Below, one piece after another: positions 7,937 to 13,379 of a stretch of DNA of 14,744 bases. Position numbers and translations under genes: made by a program. The stretch's first letter is position 1; each line of letters opens with the position of its first letter. The notes beneath the pieces were generated by a model. That model worked only from the letters and a program-made list of their open reading frames with translations, did not search any database and was not told the DNA's origin. Source of the DNA: Candidatus Iainarchaeum sp. (GTDB lineage Archaea; Iainarchaeota; Iainarchaeia; Iainarchaeales; JAAZKV01); assembly GCA_028691435.1 (NCBI GenBank), contig JAQUZG010000017.1, positions 1-14,744 of the forward strand, in the 5' to 3' direction.

Positions 7937-7954
7937 TTATTCTTATTTTAGAAA

Positions 7955-7964
7955 TATTTAAATA
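7955..7964 (+). promoter_or_regulatory. TATA box of the 7986 gene
   Basis: TATTTAAATA is centred about 26 nt before the ATG at 7986, giving the leaderless spacing seen elsewhere in the window. It suggests the gene has its own promoter rather than depending on the upstream gene. Confidence 0.5.
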
Positions 7965-7985
7965 TTTTAAATTCTTTATTCTTGT

Positions 7986-8333
7986 ATGTCACCAAAAAAA
8001 CGACCAAAATCTTTAGCTTCTCAAAGAAAAAGAAATTCACAAAGAACAACTGGGGCGCCTAAGCCAACAGGTAGGTTAGTAAGACTTTCATCTAAACAAA
8101 TTGCTAAACGAATTGAAGTTGCTAATCGAACTGGAGTAAATGTTAGACAAGTTGGAGCAAATGTTAGAAAATTTAGAGTTTATGGATATACTCCTGATGG
8201 ACGACCAATTGTTGGGCAATCTAATCCAGTTCGTGATGATCCTAATAAAAGAGTTTCAAGTCATAAGCCAACGAAATTTTCACTTTTAAGAAAACTTACT
8301 AGAAAAATTAGATTAAATAAACATATTGAATAA
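7986..8333 (+). CDS. small, very basic hypothetical protein
   Basis: A 115-residue protein, rich in Lys and Arg throughout and with no Cys. Residues 1-30 are disordered-looking and basic (PKKRPKSLASQRKRNSQR). Residues 34-42 read LSSKQIAKR, resembling the first helix of a helix-turn-helix and nearly repeated (LSPKQIAER) in the minus-strand gene at 9433. A short beta-type stretch follows (RVYGYTPDGRPIVG, about 64-77), then a basic tail (LLRKLTRKIRLNK). The charge pattern suggests nucleic-acid binding (inference); no family is recognised. Its last 26 nt overlap, in convergent orientation, the end of the GIY-YIG gene. Confidence 0.65.
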   Translation: MSPKKRPKSLASQRKRNSQRTTGAPKPTGRLVRLSSKQIAKRIEVANRTGVNVRQVGANVRKFRVYGYTPDGRPIVGQSNPVRDDPNKRVSSHKPTKFSLLRKLTRKIRLNKHIE

Positions 8334-8574
8334 TTTTTGAATTAATTAAATTTAATTTATCTAGTCTTTTTAATTGTTTTAACTTATATTCTCTTTTTAG
8401 CGCTTCACTTTTTGATTCAAATTCTTCAAAATAAACTAGTTTGACTGGAAGTCTTTTTTTTGTGTATTTAGCACCTTTTCCAAGATTGTGAATTTTTATT
8501 CGATTTTCTAAATTATTTGTATAACCACAATAAAGTGTGTTATCTTTACATTTTACAAAATAAACAAAAAACAT
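8308..8574 (-). CDS. GIY-YIG nuclease domain protein, UPF0213/YhbQ type
   Basis: An 88-residue single-domain protein. The GIY-YIG pair appears as VYF (4-6) and YCG (15-17), followed by YTNNLENRIKIHNLGKGAKYT with the conserved Arg25 and His29. The UPF0213-type block RLPVKLVYFEEF comes next, then the catalytic-type Glu in ALKREYKLK (Glu62). Family members cut DNA as single-domain nucleases, with roles in repair or mobile DNA that are often unknown. The usual Ile of YIG is replaced by Cys. The length is normal. The gene converges on the basic-protein gene at 7986 and overlaps its 3' end by 26 nt. Confidence 0.88.
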   Translation of the reverse strand: MFFVYFVKCKDNTLYCGYTNNLENRIKIHNLGKGAKYTKKRLPVKLVYFEEFESKSEALKREYKLKQLKRLDKLNLINSKIIQYVYLI

Positions 8575-8649
8575 GATTGATTAAAGTTGAAAGTAGATTA
8601 AAAGATTAATTGGAAAGATTATTAACTTATTAGTTAGTTATATATTAAT

Positions 8650-9396
8650 ATGGGTGTTAAAAGATCAACTTCTAGTCGAAATGCTCAACGAAGGCTGGTT
8701 AGTGAAAGACTCACAAAAAGTACAAGAAAATCCAAATTGCCTTTATTAACAGCTGAACAAAAATTTAATAGGTTGATTTTAAATAAATTTTCTTTTTCTA
8801 AAATAAGTTCTGATATGCAATTAAAACAAGTTATTGATTTTGTAATAAGTAATGTAAAATTAGTTAATTCTTCTGAGACTGTTGCTAAAAATGCTTATGG
8901 TAAAATTACGCCTATTAAAGCTATGTTAAATGGGGCAATTCCTGTTTTGTATGCTGATGCTGTTCCAGCACATGGATGTGGTATGATGGTTGATACTCTT
9001 GGAGCAGTTTTAAAAAAATTTGATGGAATTTCTAATGTGAAACATGTGAGAACAATTAGTCAAGCAGGGTATCCTCATTCAGTTTTATATTTTGAGCTGA
9101 AATATTTGGATAGGGGTAATCTTTGTGTAAAAAAGTTTGTTGCCGATCCATTTGTTTATGGGTCTTTATTTTTTGGTGGAACTAATCACCGTCCAATAAC
9201 TTATTTACAAGTTGGGGAAAGTTTAGGTAGGAAAATAGGAGTATTAAAAAAATTAGGGTTTTGGAAAGAAGGTGAAAATTTAAGTGATTTTAATAAAACT
9301 TATTCTCATTATATGCAAGAGAGAAAACTAACTCAAAATAGAATACATAATAGCCCTCAATTAAGAGAACTTTTATTAAATTATTTTAGAAATTAG
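8650..9396 (+). CDS. transglutaminase-like cysteine protein with basic N-terminus (second copy of the theme)
   Basis: A 248-residue protein. A Cys-His-Asp series spaced as in the transglutaminase-like superfamily is visible: Cys110 at a helix start (AHGCGMMVDTLGAVLKKF), His143 before a strand (GYPHSVLYFELKYL) and Asp166 after a strand (KKFVADPFVYG). The geometry matches that of the protein at 5948, though overall similarity is low. Residues 1-30 are highly basic (GVKRSTSSRNAQRRLVSERL, then TKSTRKSK), with no signal peptide. A helical region (36-95) precedes the core and a helical tail follows (215-248). A TTATATATTA sequence lies only about 10 nt before the ATG, too close for a leaderless promoter, so a real promoter may be further upstream. 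Enzymatic role and substrate are unknown; the fold assignment is inferred from motifs. Confidence 0.65.
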   Translation: MGVKRSTSSRNAQRRLVSERLTKSTRKSKLPLLTAEQKFNRLILNKFSFSKISSDMQLKQVIDFVISNVKLVNSSETVAKNAYGKITPIKAMLNGAIPVLYADAVPAHGCGMMVDTLGAVLKKFDGISNVKHVRTISQAGYPHSVLYFELKYLDRGNLCVKKFVADPFVYGSLFFGGTNHRPITYLQVGESLGRKIGVLKKLGFWKEGENLSDFNKTYSHYMQERKLTQNRIHNSPQLRELLLNYFRN

Positions 9397-9432
9397 TTTT
9401 TTGTTTGATGGAATTGTTAAATAAGGTTAATT

Positions 9433-9786
9433 TTAAATTTCATATCCAAAAAGTGTGCCTGATTTATGAGGGTAGGTTTGTCTAGGGTTTATTGCACCAG
9501 TTCGGCAGTTTTTTTCAAAATTTTTTTTCATTTGTTTTAGCAGTTGAAATCTTTCTGCAATTTGCTTTGGTGATAATTTTGCTTTTTTTGCAATTTGATC
9601 TAATTCTTTTAATCTATTCATTTGTTTAATTGGTAATAAGTTTTTATTTTCTGGCATTAGGTTTTTTGATGTTCTACTTATTGCTTTTAACCTTGCGTTA
9701 GCTTTTTCTCGATTTTTTTTAACTCGAACTAATTCTGGGTTAGGCGTTCTTTCATGTCGAGGTATTTTTAATTTATTTATTGGCAT
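9433..9786 (-). CDS. small basic hypothetical protein
   Basis: A 117-residue, Lys/Arg/Asn-rich helical protein. Residues 17-26 (PELVRVKKNR) resemble the partial gene at the right edge of the window (IELIRVKQNR), and residues 71-79 (LSPKQIAER) resemble the basic protein at 7986. The latter motif looks like the first helix of a helix-turn-helix. The C-terminus is Tyr/Gly-rich (SGTLFGYEI). One Cys is present (Cys94). No family is recognised; nucleic-acid binding is a guess from composition. It is convergent with the transglutaminase-like gene at 8650, 36 nt between the stops, and diverges from the toxin-antitoxin operon. Confidence 0.65.
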   Translation of the reverse strand: MPINKLKIPRHERTPNPELVRVKKNREKANARLKAISRTSKNLMPENKNLLPIKQMNRLKELDQIAKKAKLSPKQIAERFQLLKQMKKNFEKNCRTGAINPRQTYPHKSGTLFGYEI

Positions 9787-9848
9787 TTTATCAAATCCTT
9801 TTTTTATATTATTATTGTTTCTATTAATTTAAATCTTTCTTTTAGAAT

Positions 9849-9867
9849 CACGCTTATTTTAGGACAA
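9849..9867 (+). repeat. dispersed repeat, copy A
   Basis: CACGCTTATTTTAGGACAA, followed by TTACTGGCTAACTC. It shares the TTTAGGACAA core with four other copies, and the CTGGCTA extension with copy C. It lies about 110 nt before the antitoxin start, with a TTTTTAAAT box (9893-9901) downstream of it. Confidence 0.6.
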
Positions 9868-9932
9868 TTACTGGCTAACTCCTTGTGCAAGATTTTTAAA
9901 TCAACAAAACTTTATTTTTTCAATCGAAGAAT

Positions 9933-9971
9933 ATTTTATATATCTATGTGTGTATACATATGTATAGGTGG
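9933..9971 (+). promoter_or_regulatory. promoter and ribosome-binding site of the toxin-antitoxin operon
   Basis: ATTTTATATATC (9932-9943) is a TATA-like box. AGGTGG at 9966-9971 is a Shine-Dalgarno-type site four nt before the ATG at 9976, unlike the leaderless neighbours. It decides the antitoxin start against in-frame upstream TTG and ATG codons. Confidence 0.5.
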
Positions 9972-9975
9972 TTAT

Positions 9976-10212
9976 ATGTATAGTACTGTTAGAGTAGCAA
10001 ATGTAACAAAAGAAAAAATTGAAAGTTTGAAAGTTTATAGACGTGAAAGTATGGATGATGTTTTAAACAAACTTTTAGCTCTTGTTCCGGAAGGGGATGA
10101 TGAGGGTAAATATACTTCTGAATTTCGTGCAGGGTTATTACAATCACTTGTTGAATCTAAAATGGGAAAAACTATTACTCATGAACAACTTAAAAAAGAA
10201 CTTGGACTTTGA
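9976..10212 (+). CDS. antitoxin with ribbon-helix-helix-type N-terminus
   Basis: A 78-residue protein located directly before a RelE-type toxin. The first 36 residues (STVRVANVTKEKIESLKVYR, then ESMDDVLNKLL) look like the short strand and two helices of a ribbon-helix-helix DNA-binding domain. The acidic linker (VPEGDDEGK) and helical tail (SEFRAGLLQSLVE, KTITHEQLKKELGL) would wrap the toxin. It is expected to neutralise the toxin and repress the operon. I start it at ATG 9976 because of the AGGTGG site; the frame is open upstream but that part (Cys/Tyr/Phe-rich) does not look coding. The toxin start follows after 12 nt. Confidence 0.78.
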   Translation: MYSTVRVANVTKEKIESLKVYRRESMDDVLNKLLALVPEGDDEGKYTSEFRAGLLQSLVESKMGKTITHEQLKKELGL

Positions 10213-10224
10213 AAGTGGTTTTAA

Positions 10225-10482
10225 ATGTGGATTTTGAAATATACTCAAGAAGCTAGGAAAAACTTTCATTCACTTGACAAAGATGCAGCTGGTCAAATAT
10301 TAAAAAAACTTGAGCAAACTGCACAAATGGATCCACTTCATTTAGAGAAACTTGAAGGATTTAATTATTACAAAATTCGTGCGGGGGACTATCGTGCATT
10401 AGTTGTTTTGGATTATAAACTTAAAATAATTGAAGTAAGAAGAGCGGGCCATAGGAAAAAGATTTACAAGGGGTTGATTTAA
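10225..10482 (+). CDS. RelE/ParE-family toxin
   Basis: An 85-residue protein with the compact RelE fold pattern. It has an N-terminal strand (WILKYTQEARKNF), a two-helix hairpin (LDKDAAGQILKKLEQTA), and then the strand series YYKIRAGDYRALVVLD with Arg52 and Arg57. The C-terminus EVRRAGHRKKIYKGLI holds the His76, Arg77 and Tyr81 residues used by RelE-type toxins. Members cleave mRNA on the ribosome (RelE) or poison gyrase (ParE); GDYRALV and GHRKKIY fit RelE better. Start ATG at 10225 follows the antitoxin by 12 nt, with AAAGTGG as a possible ribosome-binding site. The next gene starts immediately after its stop. Confidence 0.88.
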   Translation: MWILKYTQEARKNFHSLDKDAAGQILKKLEQTAQMDPLHLEKLEGFNYYKIRAGDYRALVVLDYKLKIIEVRRAGHRKKIYKGLI

Positions 10483-10761
10483 ATGAGTCAATTGTTAAAA
10501 AAGAAAAAAATTGATTCTTTTGTTGTTGTTAAGCAAAATTGCGACTTTTGTAAAAAGGAAATAAATTTAGATTATGGCTGTGGAACAGTTGACATTGAGT
10601 TTGGTTATGGCTCAAAATATGATGATGAAAGATTTCATTTAGATATTTGTGATGATTGTTTTGATTTATATTTTAAAAAGGTAGTTGGTTTAAGAAAATC
10701 AAATGATGTTAAAAAATCTAGAAAAGAGATTTTCATTGCTAAGAAAAATAAGACGATTTGA
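10483..10761 (+). CDS. small zinc-binding protein co-transcribed with the toxin pair
   Basis: A 92-residue protein whose ATG directly abuts the toxin stop. It carries Cys20-x2-Cys23 (NCDFCKKEI), a beta-hairpin region (VDIEFGYGSKYDDERFH), then Cys56-x2-Cys59 (DICDDCFDLYF). Together these form a likely zinc-ribbon site, possibly with His52. Both termini are Lys-rich. Proteins with the pattern of a FGYGS stretch followed by HxDxCDxC occur as small zinc-ribbon proteins in phages and bacteria; function is generally unknown. The gene position makes it the third member of a toxin-antitoxin operon, possibly a regulator or accessory factor (inference). Confidence 0.75.
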   Translation: MSQLLKKKKIDSFVVVKQNCDFCKKEINLDYGCGTVDIEFGYGSKYDDERFHLDICDDCFDLYFKKVVGLRKSNDVKKSRKEIFIAKKNKTI

Positions 10762-10792
10762 GTTAAATTTAATTGAGATGAGATTTATAATT

Positions 10793-10833
10793 TACACTAA
10801 TTTTAGGACAAGATTTGCTACCTGATAATTGCA
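10793..10833 (+). repeat. dispersed repeat, copy B, with GCTACCT/TGCA extension
   Basis: TACACTAATTTTAGGACAA (10793-10811) matches the repeat family, followed by GATTTGCTACCTGATAAT and TGCA. The element GCTACCT-(6-7 nt)-TGCA recurs at 10925-10942, directly before the Fic TATA box. The intergenic stretch 10762-10972 otherwise holds only AT-rich sequence and the Fic promoter. Confidence 0.5.
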
Positions 10834-10942
10834 AATTTTGATTAAATTTTACTATCTAAAAATAATATCTTTTGTTTATTTTTGTTTAAATTGGCTTTTT
10901 TTATTGTTTTAACTTAGTGTGTTTTGCTACCTAAACAGTGCA

Positions 10943-10952
10943 TATTTAAATT
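10943..10952 (+). promoter_or_regulatory. TATA box of the Fic gene
   Basis: TATTTAAATT is centred about 26 nt before ATG 10973, supporting that start and a leaderless mRNA. A GCTACCT...GTGCA element sits immediately upstream at 10925-10942. Confidence 0.55.
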
Positions 10953-10972
10953 GTTTGTTTTTAATATTCTAT

Positions 10973-11908
10973 ATGGTTAGTATCATAAAAAAAGAAAATA
11001 ATGGTGAAAAGTATAATTATTTTGTAAAGAAATTTTCTTTTCTTGGTAAAAGTTATCAGATAAGTAAGTATATTGGAAAAAAACCTTTTGTTTCTAAAGA
11101 AGAATATTTAATTGAAAATTTGGAAAATTTAACTAAATGTGAATTTGATCTAAAAAAACCATTTTTCCCAAAAGACTTGATTTATTTTAATAAATTAATT
11201 GATAAAATTGAATATGATTCGATTAAATTGAACAATTTGATTGAAGGTAAACAAAAACAAATTTTTATTGAATCTAAATTACTTGAAGAGTTTGTTTTTA
11301 ATTCTAATAATATTGAAGGGTCAAAATTACCTAAATCAGAACTTGAAAAAATTTTTGAAAATAAAAAGATTGATCATTTAAATAAAAACGAGATTTTGGA
11401 AGCAAAAAATTCTATTAAAGCTTATGATTATTTAAAGAATGATTTTTCTTTTAATATAAGGTCTATAAAAAAGCTTTATCAGATTTTAACTAACGGACTT
11501 GTTATGGAGACGGGGGATAAATATCCAACTGGTTTTAGAAAGGTGCCTTTGGTTGTTGGTAATGAATCAACTATGGATCCAGAAAAGATAAGTGATGAAT
11601 TAAAAAGTCTTTTAACATGGTATAAATTAAATAAAAATTCTTATCCTTTAAAATTAGCTTTTGATTTTCATTTATATTATGAATCTATTCACCCTTTTAG
11701 GGATGGTAATGGACGAACGGGTAGACTAATAATGAACAAAATTCTTTTAAAAAATAATTATCCATTAATGATTGTTTTTAAGGATAATAAACAAGCTTAT
11801 TTTAATTCAATAAAACAAGCAAGAGAAGGAAAAACAATAAACTATTATCAATTTATGCTTTTGCAACAAAAGAAAAGTTATGATTTTATTGAAAATTTGT
11901 TGAAGTAA
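10973..11908 (+). CDS. Fic-domain protein (AMP transferase family) with N-terminal inhibitory motif
   Basis: A 311-residue protein. The Fic catalytic signature HPFRDGNGRTGR lies at residues 240-251: His240 deprotonates the target hydroxyl and the GNGR loop binds the triphosphate, usually transferring AMP to a protein side chain. The companion beta-hairpin flap region is probably PTGFRKVPLVVG (185-196). SNNIEG at 111-116 matches the inhibitory motif (S/T)xxxE(G/N) placed before the Fic core, so Glu115 should hold the enzyme in an autoinhibited state (class II Fic). The first 60 residues (NYFVKKFSFLGKSYQISKYI) form a small beta-type domain common in archaeal members. I start at ATG 10973, not an upstream GTG, because of the TATA box spacing. 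Targets are unknown. Confidence 0.92.
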   Translation: MVSIIKKENNGEKYNYFVKKFSFLGKSYQISKYIGKKPFVSKEEYLIENLENLTKCEFDLKKPFFPKDLIYFNKLIDKIEYDSIKLNNLIEGKQKQIFIESKLLEEFVFNSNNIEGSKLPKSELEKIFENKKIDHLNKNEILEAKNSIKAYDYLKNDFSFNIRSIKKLYQILTNGLVMETGDKYPTGFRKVPLVVGNESTMDPEKISDELKSLLTWYKLNKNSYPLKLAFDFHLYYESIHPFRDGNGRTGRLIMNKILLKNNYPLMIVFKDNKQAYFNSIKQAREGKTINYYQFMLLQQKKSYDFIENLLK

Positions 11909-11920
11909 ATCGTTTAAAAA

Positions 11921-11939
11921 CTCACTTAATTTAGGACAA
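11921..11939 (+). repeat. dispersed repeat, copy C (left arm of an inverted pair)
   Basis: CTCACTTAATTTAGGACAA, identical over 19 bp to the reverse complement of copy D (13052-13070). It is preceded by AAAAA and followed by TCACTGGCTAGTC, which resembles the extension of copy A. Confidence 0.7.
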
Positions 11940-11967
11940 TCACTGGCTAGTCACTCCCAAAAACTCT

Positions 11968-11975
11968 TTAAATAA
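11968..11975 (+). promoter_or_regulatory. TATA box of the LAGLIDADG gene
   Basis: TTTAAATA is centred about 23 nt before ATG 11995 and lies just downstream of repeat copy C. The order repeat, then TTTAAAT box, then gene is also seen for copy A. Confidence 0.5.
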
Positions 11976-11994
11976 GAAAAGTCATATTCCTAAA

Positions 11995-12645
11995 ATGCTT
12001 AGTAAAGATTATATTTTAGGTTTTGTTGAAGGCGAAGGATGTTTTTCTATTGCGATTAGTAAGTATATTGATAGAAAACCAAGAAAAACTAACAAGAAAA
12101 GTTTTATTAAAAACCCTCGTTTATTTGCAATTAGACCTAGTTTTAGAATTACAAATTCTTTGTCAAATATTGGTGTTTTAGAAGAAATTAAAGAAACTTT
12201 GGGGTTTGGTAGTATTTATATTCAAAATCGAAAAAGTGATCGAAATCAGTCAGTTGCATATTTTTATACAAAAAGTTTTGAAGATTGTTTAAAAGCAAAG
12301 GATTTTTTTAAAGATATTGAATTTAAGACAACAAAAGGTAAAGATTTCTTGTTTTGGTGTGAATGTCTTGAAATTATTCAAAATAAACAACATTTGGACA
12401 AAATAGGAATTTTGAAACTTTGTGAAATAAGGGATAAAATGAATTTTAGATTAACAAAGAATAAATGGTCTACTCAAGAGATTTCAAAGATTCTTGATGA
12501 AAAACCAAATCATTTTATTCATCACATTAATCAAAATCAAACAAATCTGCTACATAACAATGTTGACTTAAATTCAAACTGGCTAGAAAAGAAAATGGGC
12601 AATTCAAAACCATCTAAATTCGTGTCTGCCTCTTCAAACTCTTAG
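11995..12645 (+). CDS. free-standing single-motif LAGLIDADG endonuclease
   Basis: A 216-residue protein. The LAGLIDADG helix appears as YILGFVEGEGCFSIAI (residues 6-21), with Glu14 in the catalytic acid position. The expected beta-alpha-beta core follows (FAIRPSFRITNS, IGVLEEIKETLGFGSIYIQ, SVAYFYTKSFEDCLKAKDFF). Only one motif is present, so it should act as a homodimer, as single-motif homing endonucleases do. No intron, intein or rRNA host gene surrounds it. The last 50 residues (NHFIHHINQNQTNLLHNN and a Ser/Lys-rich tail) are outside the core. The gene lies between two exact 19-bp inverted repeats (copies C and D), which suggests it may be the cargo or mobility agent of a small element. 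A structural DNA-binding role with loss of cutting is possible. Confidence 0.85.
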   Translation: MLSKDYILGFVEGEGCFSIAISKYIDRKPRKTNKKSFIKNPRLFAIRPSFRITNSLSNIGVLEEIKETLGFGSIYIQNRKSDRNQSVAYFYTKSFEDCLKAKDFFKDIEFKTTKGKDFLFWCECLEIIQNKQHLDKIGILKLCEIRDKMNFRLTKNKWSTQEISKILDEKPNHFIHHINQNQTNLLHNNVDLNSNWLEKKMGNSKPSKFVSASSNS

Positions 12646-12731
12646 TTCTTTTGGCCACATTTGGCCTTATTCTATTCCAAATCGCCAATTTAACCAATTT
12701 TATCCTATTTTAGTTCATTTTTCTTGATTTG

Positions 12732-12740
12732 TTTATATAT
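12732..12740 (+). promoter_or_regulatory. possible TATA box before the small reading frames
   Basis: TTTATATAT is centred 29 nt before the ATG at 12765 and supports transcription of the short frames that follow. Confidence 0.4.
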
Positions 12741-12764
12741 TCAAGATTAAATATAATCATCATT

Positions 12765-12893
12765 ATGTTGCATAATTCCTTCACATTATTTGGCTTTTTT
12801 GAAAAAATTGACTCCAAAAAAGTGAGTAGTGGAAGTTTTAGGCCCTTTGGAAGGGTAGTTTCTAAGGTGGCCCAAAAAGAATGTTATGTATAA
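12765..12893 (+). CDS. possible 42-residue small protein
   Basis: ATG at 12765 to TAA at 12893, preceded by a TATA-like box at leaderless spacing. The peptide is amphipathic and mildly basic (LHNSFTLFGFFEKID, then SFRPFGRVVSKVAQKECYV). Its DNA is less AT-rich than the surroundings and includes CCCTTTGGAAGGG (about 12843-12855), a possible hairpin. No family is recognised. It lies inside the interval bounded by repeat copies C and D. It could equally be non-coding RNA. Confidence 0.3.
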   Translation: MLHNSFTLFGFFEKIDSKKVSSGSFRPFGRVVSKVAQKECYV

Positions 12894-12919
12894 TTAAGCT
12901 TTTTAGGTTAAATGAAACT

Positions 12920-13060
12920 ATGGGTGCGAATAACGGTCTTATAGGGGTTAATAACGGAATTAACCAATTGAATAGTGGAACAAAAACAAAAGTAATGGAA
13001 GAAACTGATTGGGTTGTGGAAGTGGGAAAAAAATCAAAAGAAAATAAAAGTTTGTCCTAA
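12920..13060 (+). CDS. possible 46-residue small protein running into repeat copy D
   Basis: ATG at 12920 to TAA at 13060; the stop lies inside repeat copy D. The peptide is Asn/Gly-rich then Lys-rich (GANNGLIGVNNGINQLNSGT, later METDWVVEVGKK-like with EE). It starts 27 nt after the previous small frame. GGTTAAT and ATTAACC (12946-12952 and 12959-12965) form a perfect 7-bp hairpin with a six-nt loop within it. No family is recognised; the alternative is an untranslated RNA. Confidence 0.3.
   Translation: MGANNGLIGVNNGINQLNSGTKTKVMEETDWVVEVGKKSKENKSLS
12946..12965 (+). other. short perfect stem-loop
   Basis: GGTTAAT, six-nt loop AACGGA, ATTAACC. It lies between the LAGLIDADG gene and repeat copy D. 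There is no T-tract after it, so it is not a clear terminator. Confidence 0.4.
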
Positions 13061-13070
13061 ATTAAGTGAG
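13052..13070 (-). repeat. dispersed repeat, copy D (right arm of an inverted pair)
   Basis: On the minus strand CTCACTTAATTTAGGACAA, identical to copy C. It is followed on the plus strand by AAAAA, as copy C is preceded by AAAAA. The CTGGCTA extension is absent. Confidence 0.7.
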
Positions 13071-13143
13071 AAAAAGATTATTCAATAAATTGTCTAAATA
13101 TAAACAGATTAATCGATTGTTTGTGCTATATCTAACTGTTCGT

Positions 13144-13275
13144 TTAGATCCTGGGAGTTTGTTCATTTGTTTGGTTCTTTAAATGAAAAGTGATAAAAAA
13201 TAATTGTCCTAAATTATGTGCAATTTCTACATTTATTTGTTTGGTGGGTATTTCTAACACATCTTCTGGTTTCAT
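13144..13275 (-). CDS. possible small protein or coding remnant overlapping repeat copy E
   Basis: A minus-strand frame, open from 13332 with its first ATG at 13275, encoding 43 residues (MKPEDVLEIPTKQINVEIAH, then NLGQLFFITF). The frame upstream of the ATG also reads like protein (LTIAHEKLILNISQKHIKE). It is therefore either a short gene with an unnoticed start or the 3' remnant of a larger gene broken by the TGA at 13333-13335. Copy E of the repeat encodes its AHNLGQ residues. The rest of 13071-13379 shows nothing else I can support. Confidence 0.25.
   Translation of the reverse strand: MKPEDVLEIPTKQINVEIAHNLGQLFFITFHLKNQTNEQTPRI
13204..13222 (-). repeat. dispersed repeat, copy E
   Basis: On the minus strand TGCACATAATTTAGGACAA, differing from copies C and D in the first bases (CACATAATTT instead of CACTTAATTT). 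It points the same way as copy D, 134 nt away from it. Confidence 0.55.
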
Positions 13276-13379
13276 TTCTTTAATATGTTTTTGACTTATA
13301 TTCAAAATTAGCTTTTCATGAGCAATAGTTAATCAATTAAAACAAGAGAAAGACTTTGTTTCTTTAAGAAATAGTTTGT

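Noticed and set aside
9883..9975. N-terminal extension of the antitoxin from an upstream TTG
   Set aside because: The extension is Cys/Tyr/Phe-rich, spans the TATA box, and the AGGTGG site marks ATG 9976.
10919..10972. Upstream GTG start for the Fic gene
   Set aside because: It would lie upstream of the TATA box at 10943-10952.
12808..12826. Sixth copy of the dispersed repeat (TTGACTCCAAAAAAGTGAG)
   Set aside because: Only about 13 of 19 positions match copy D and the TAGGACA core is lost, so chance is likely.
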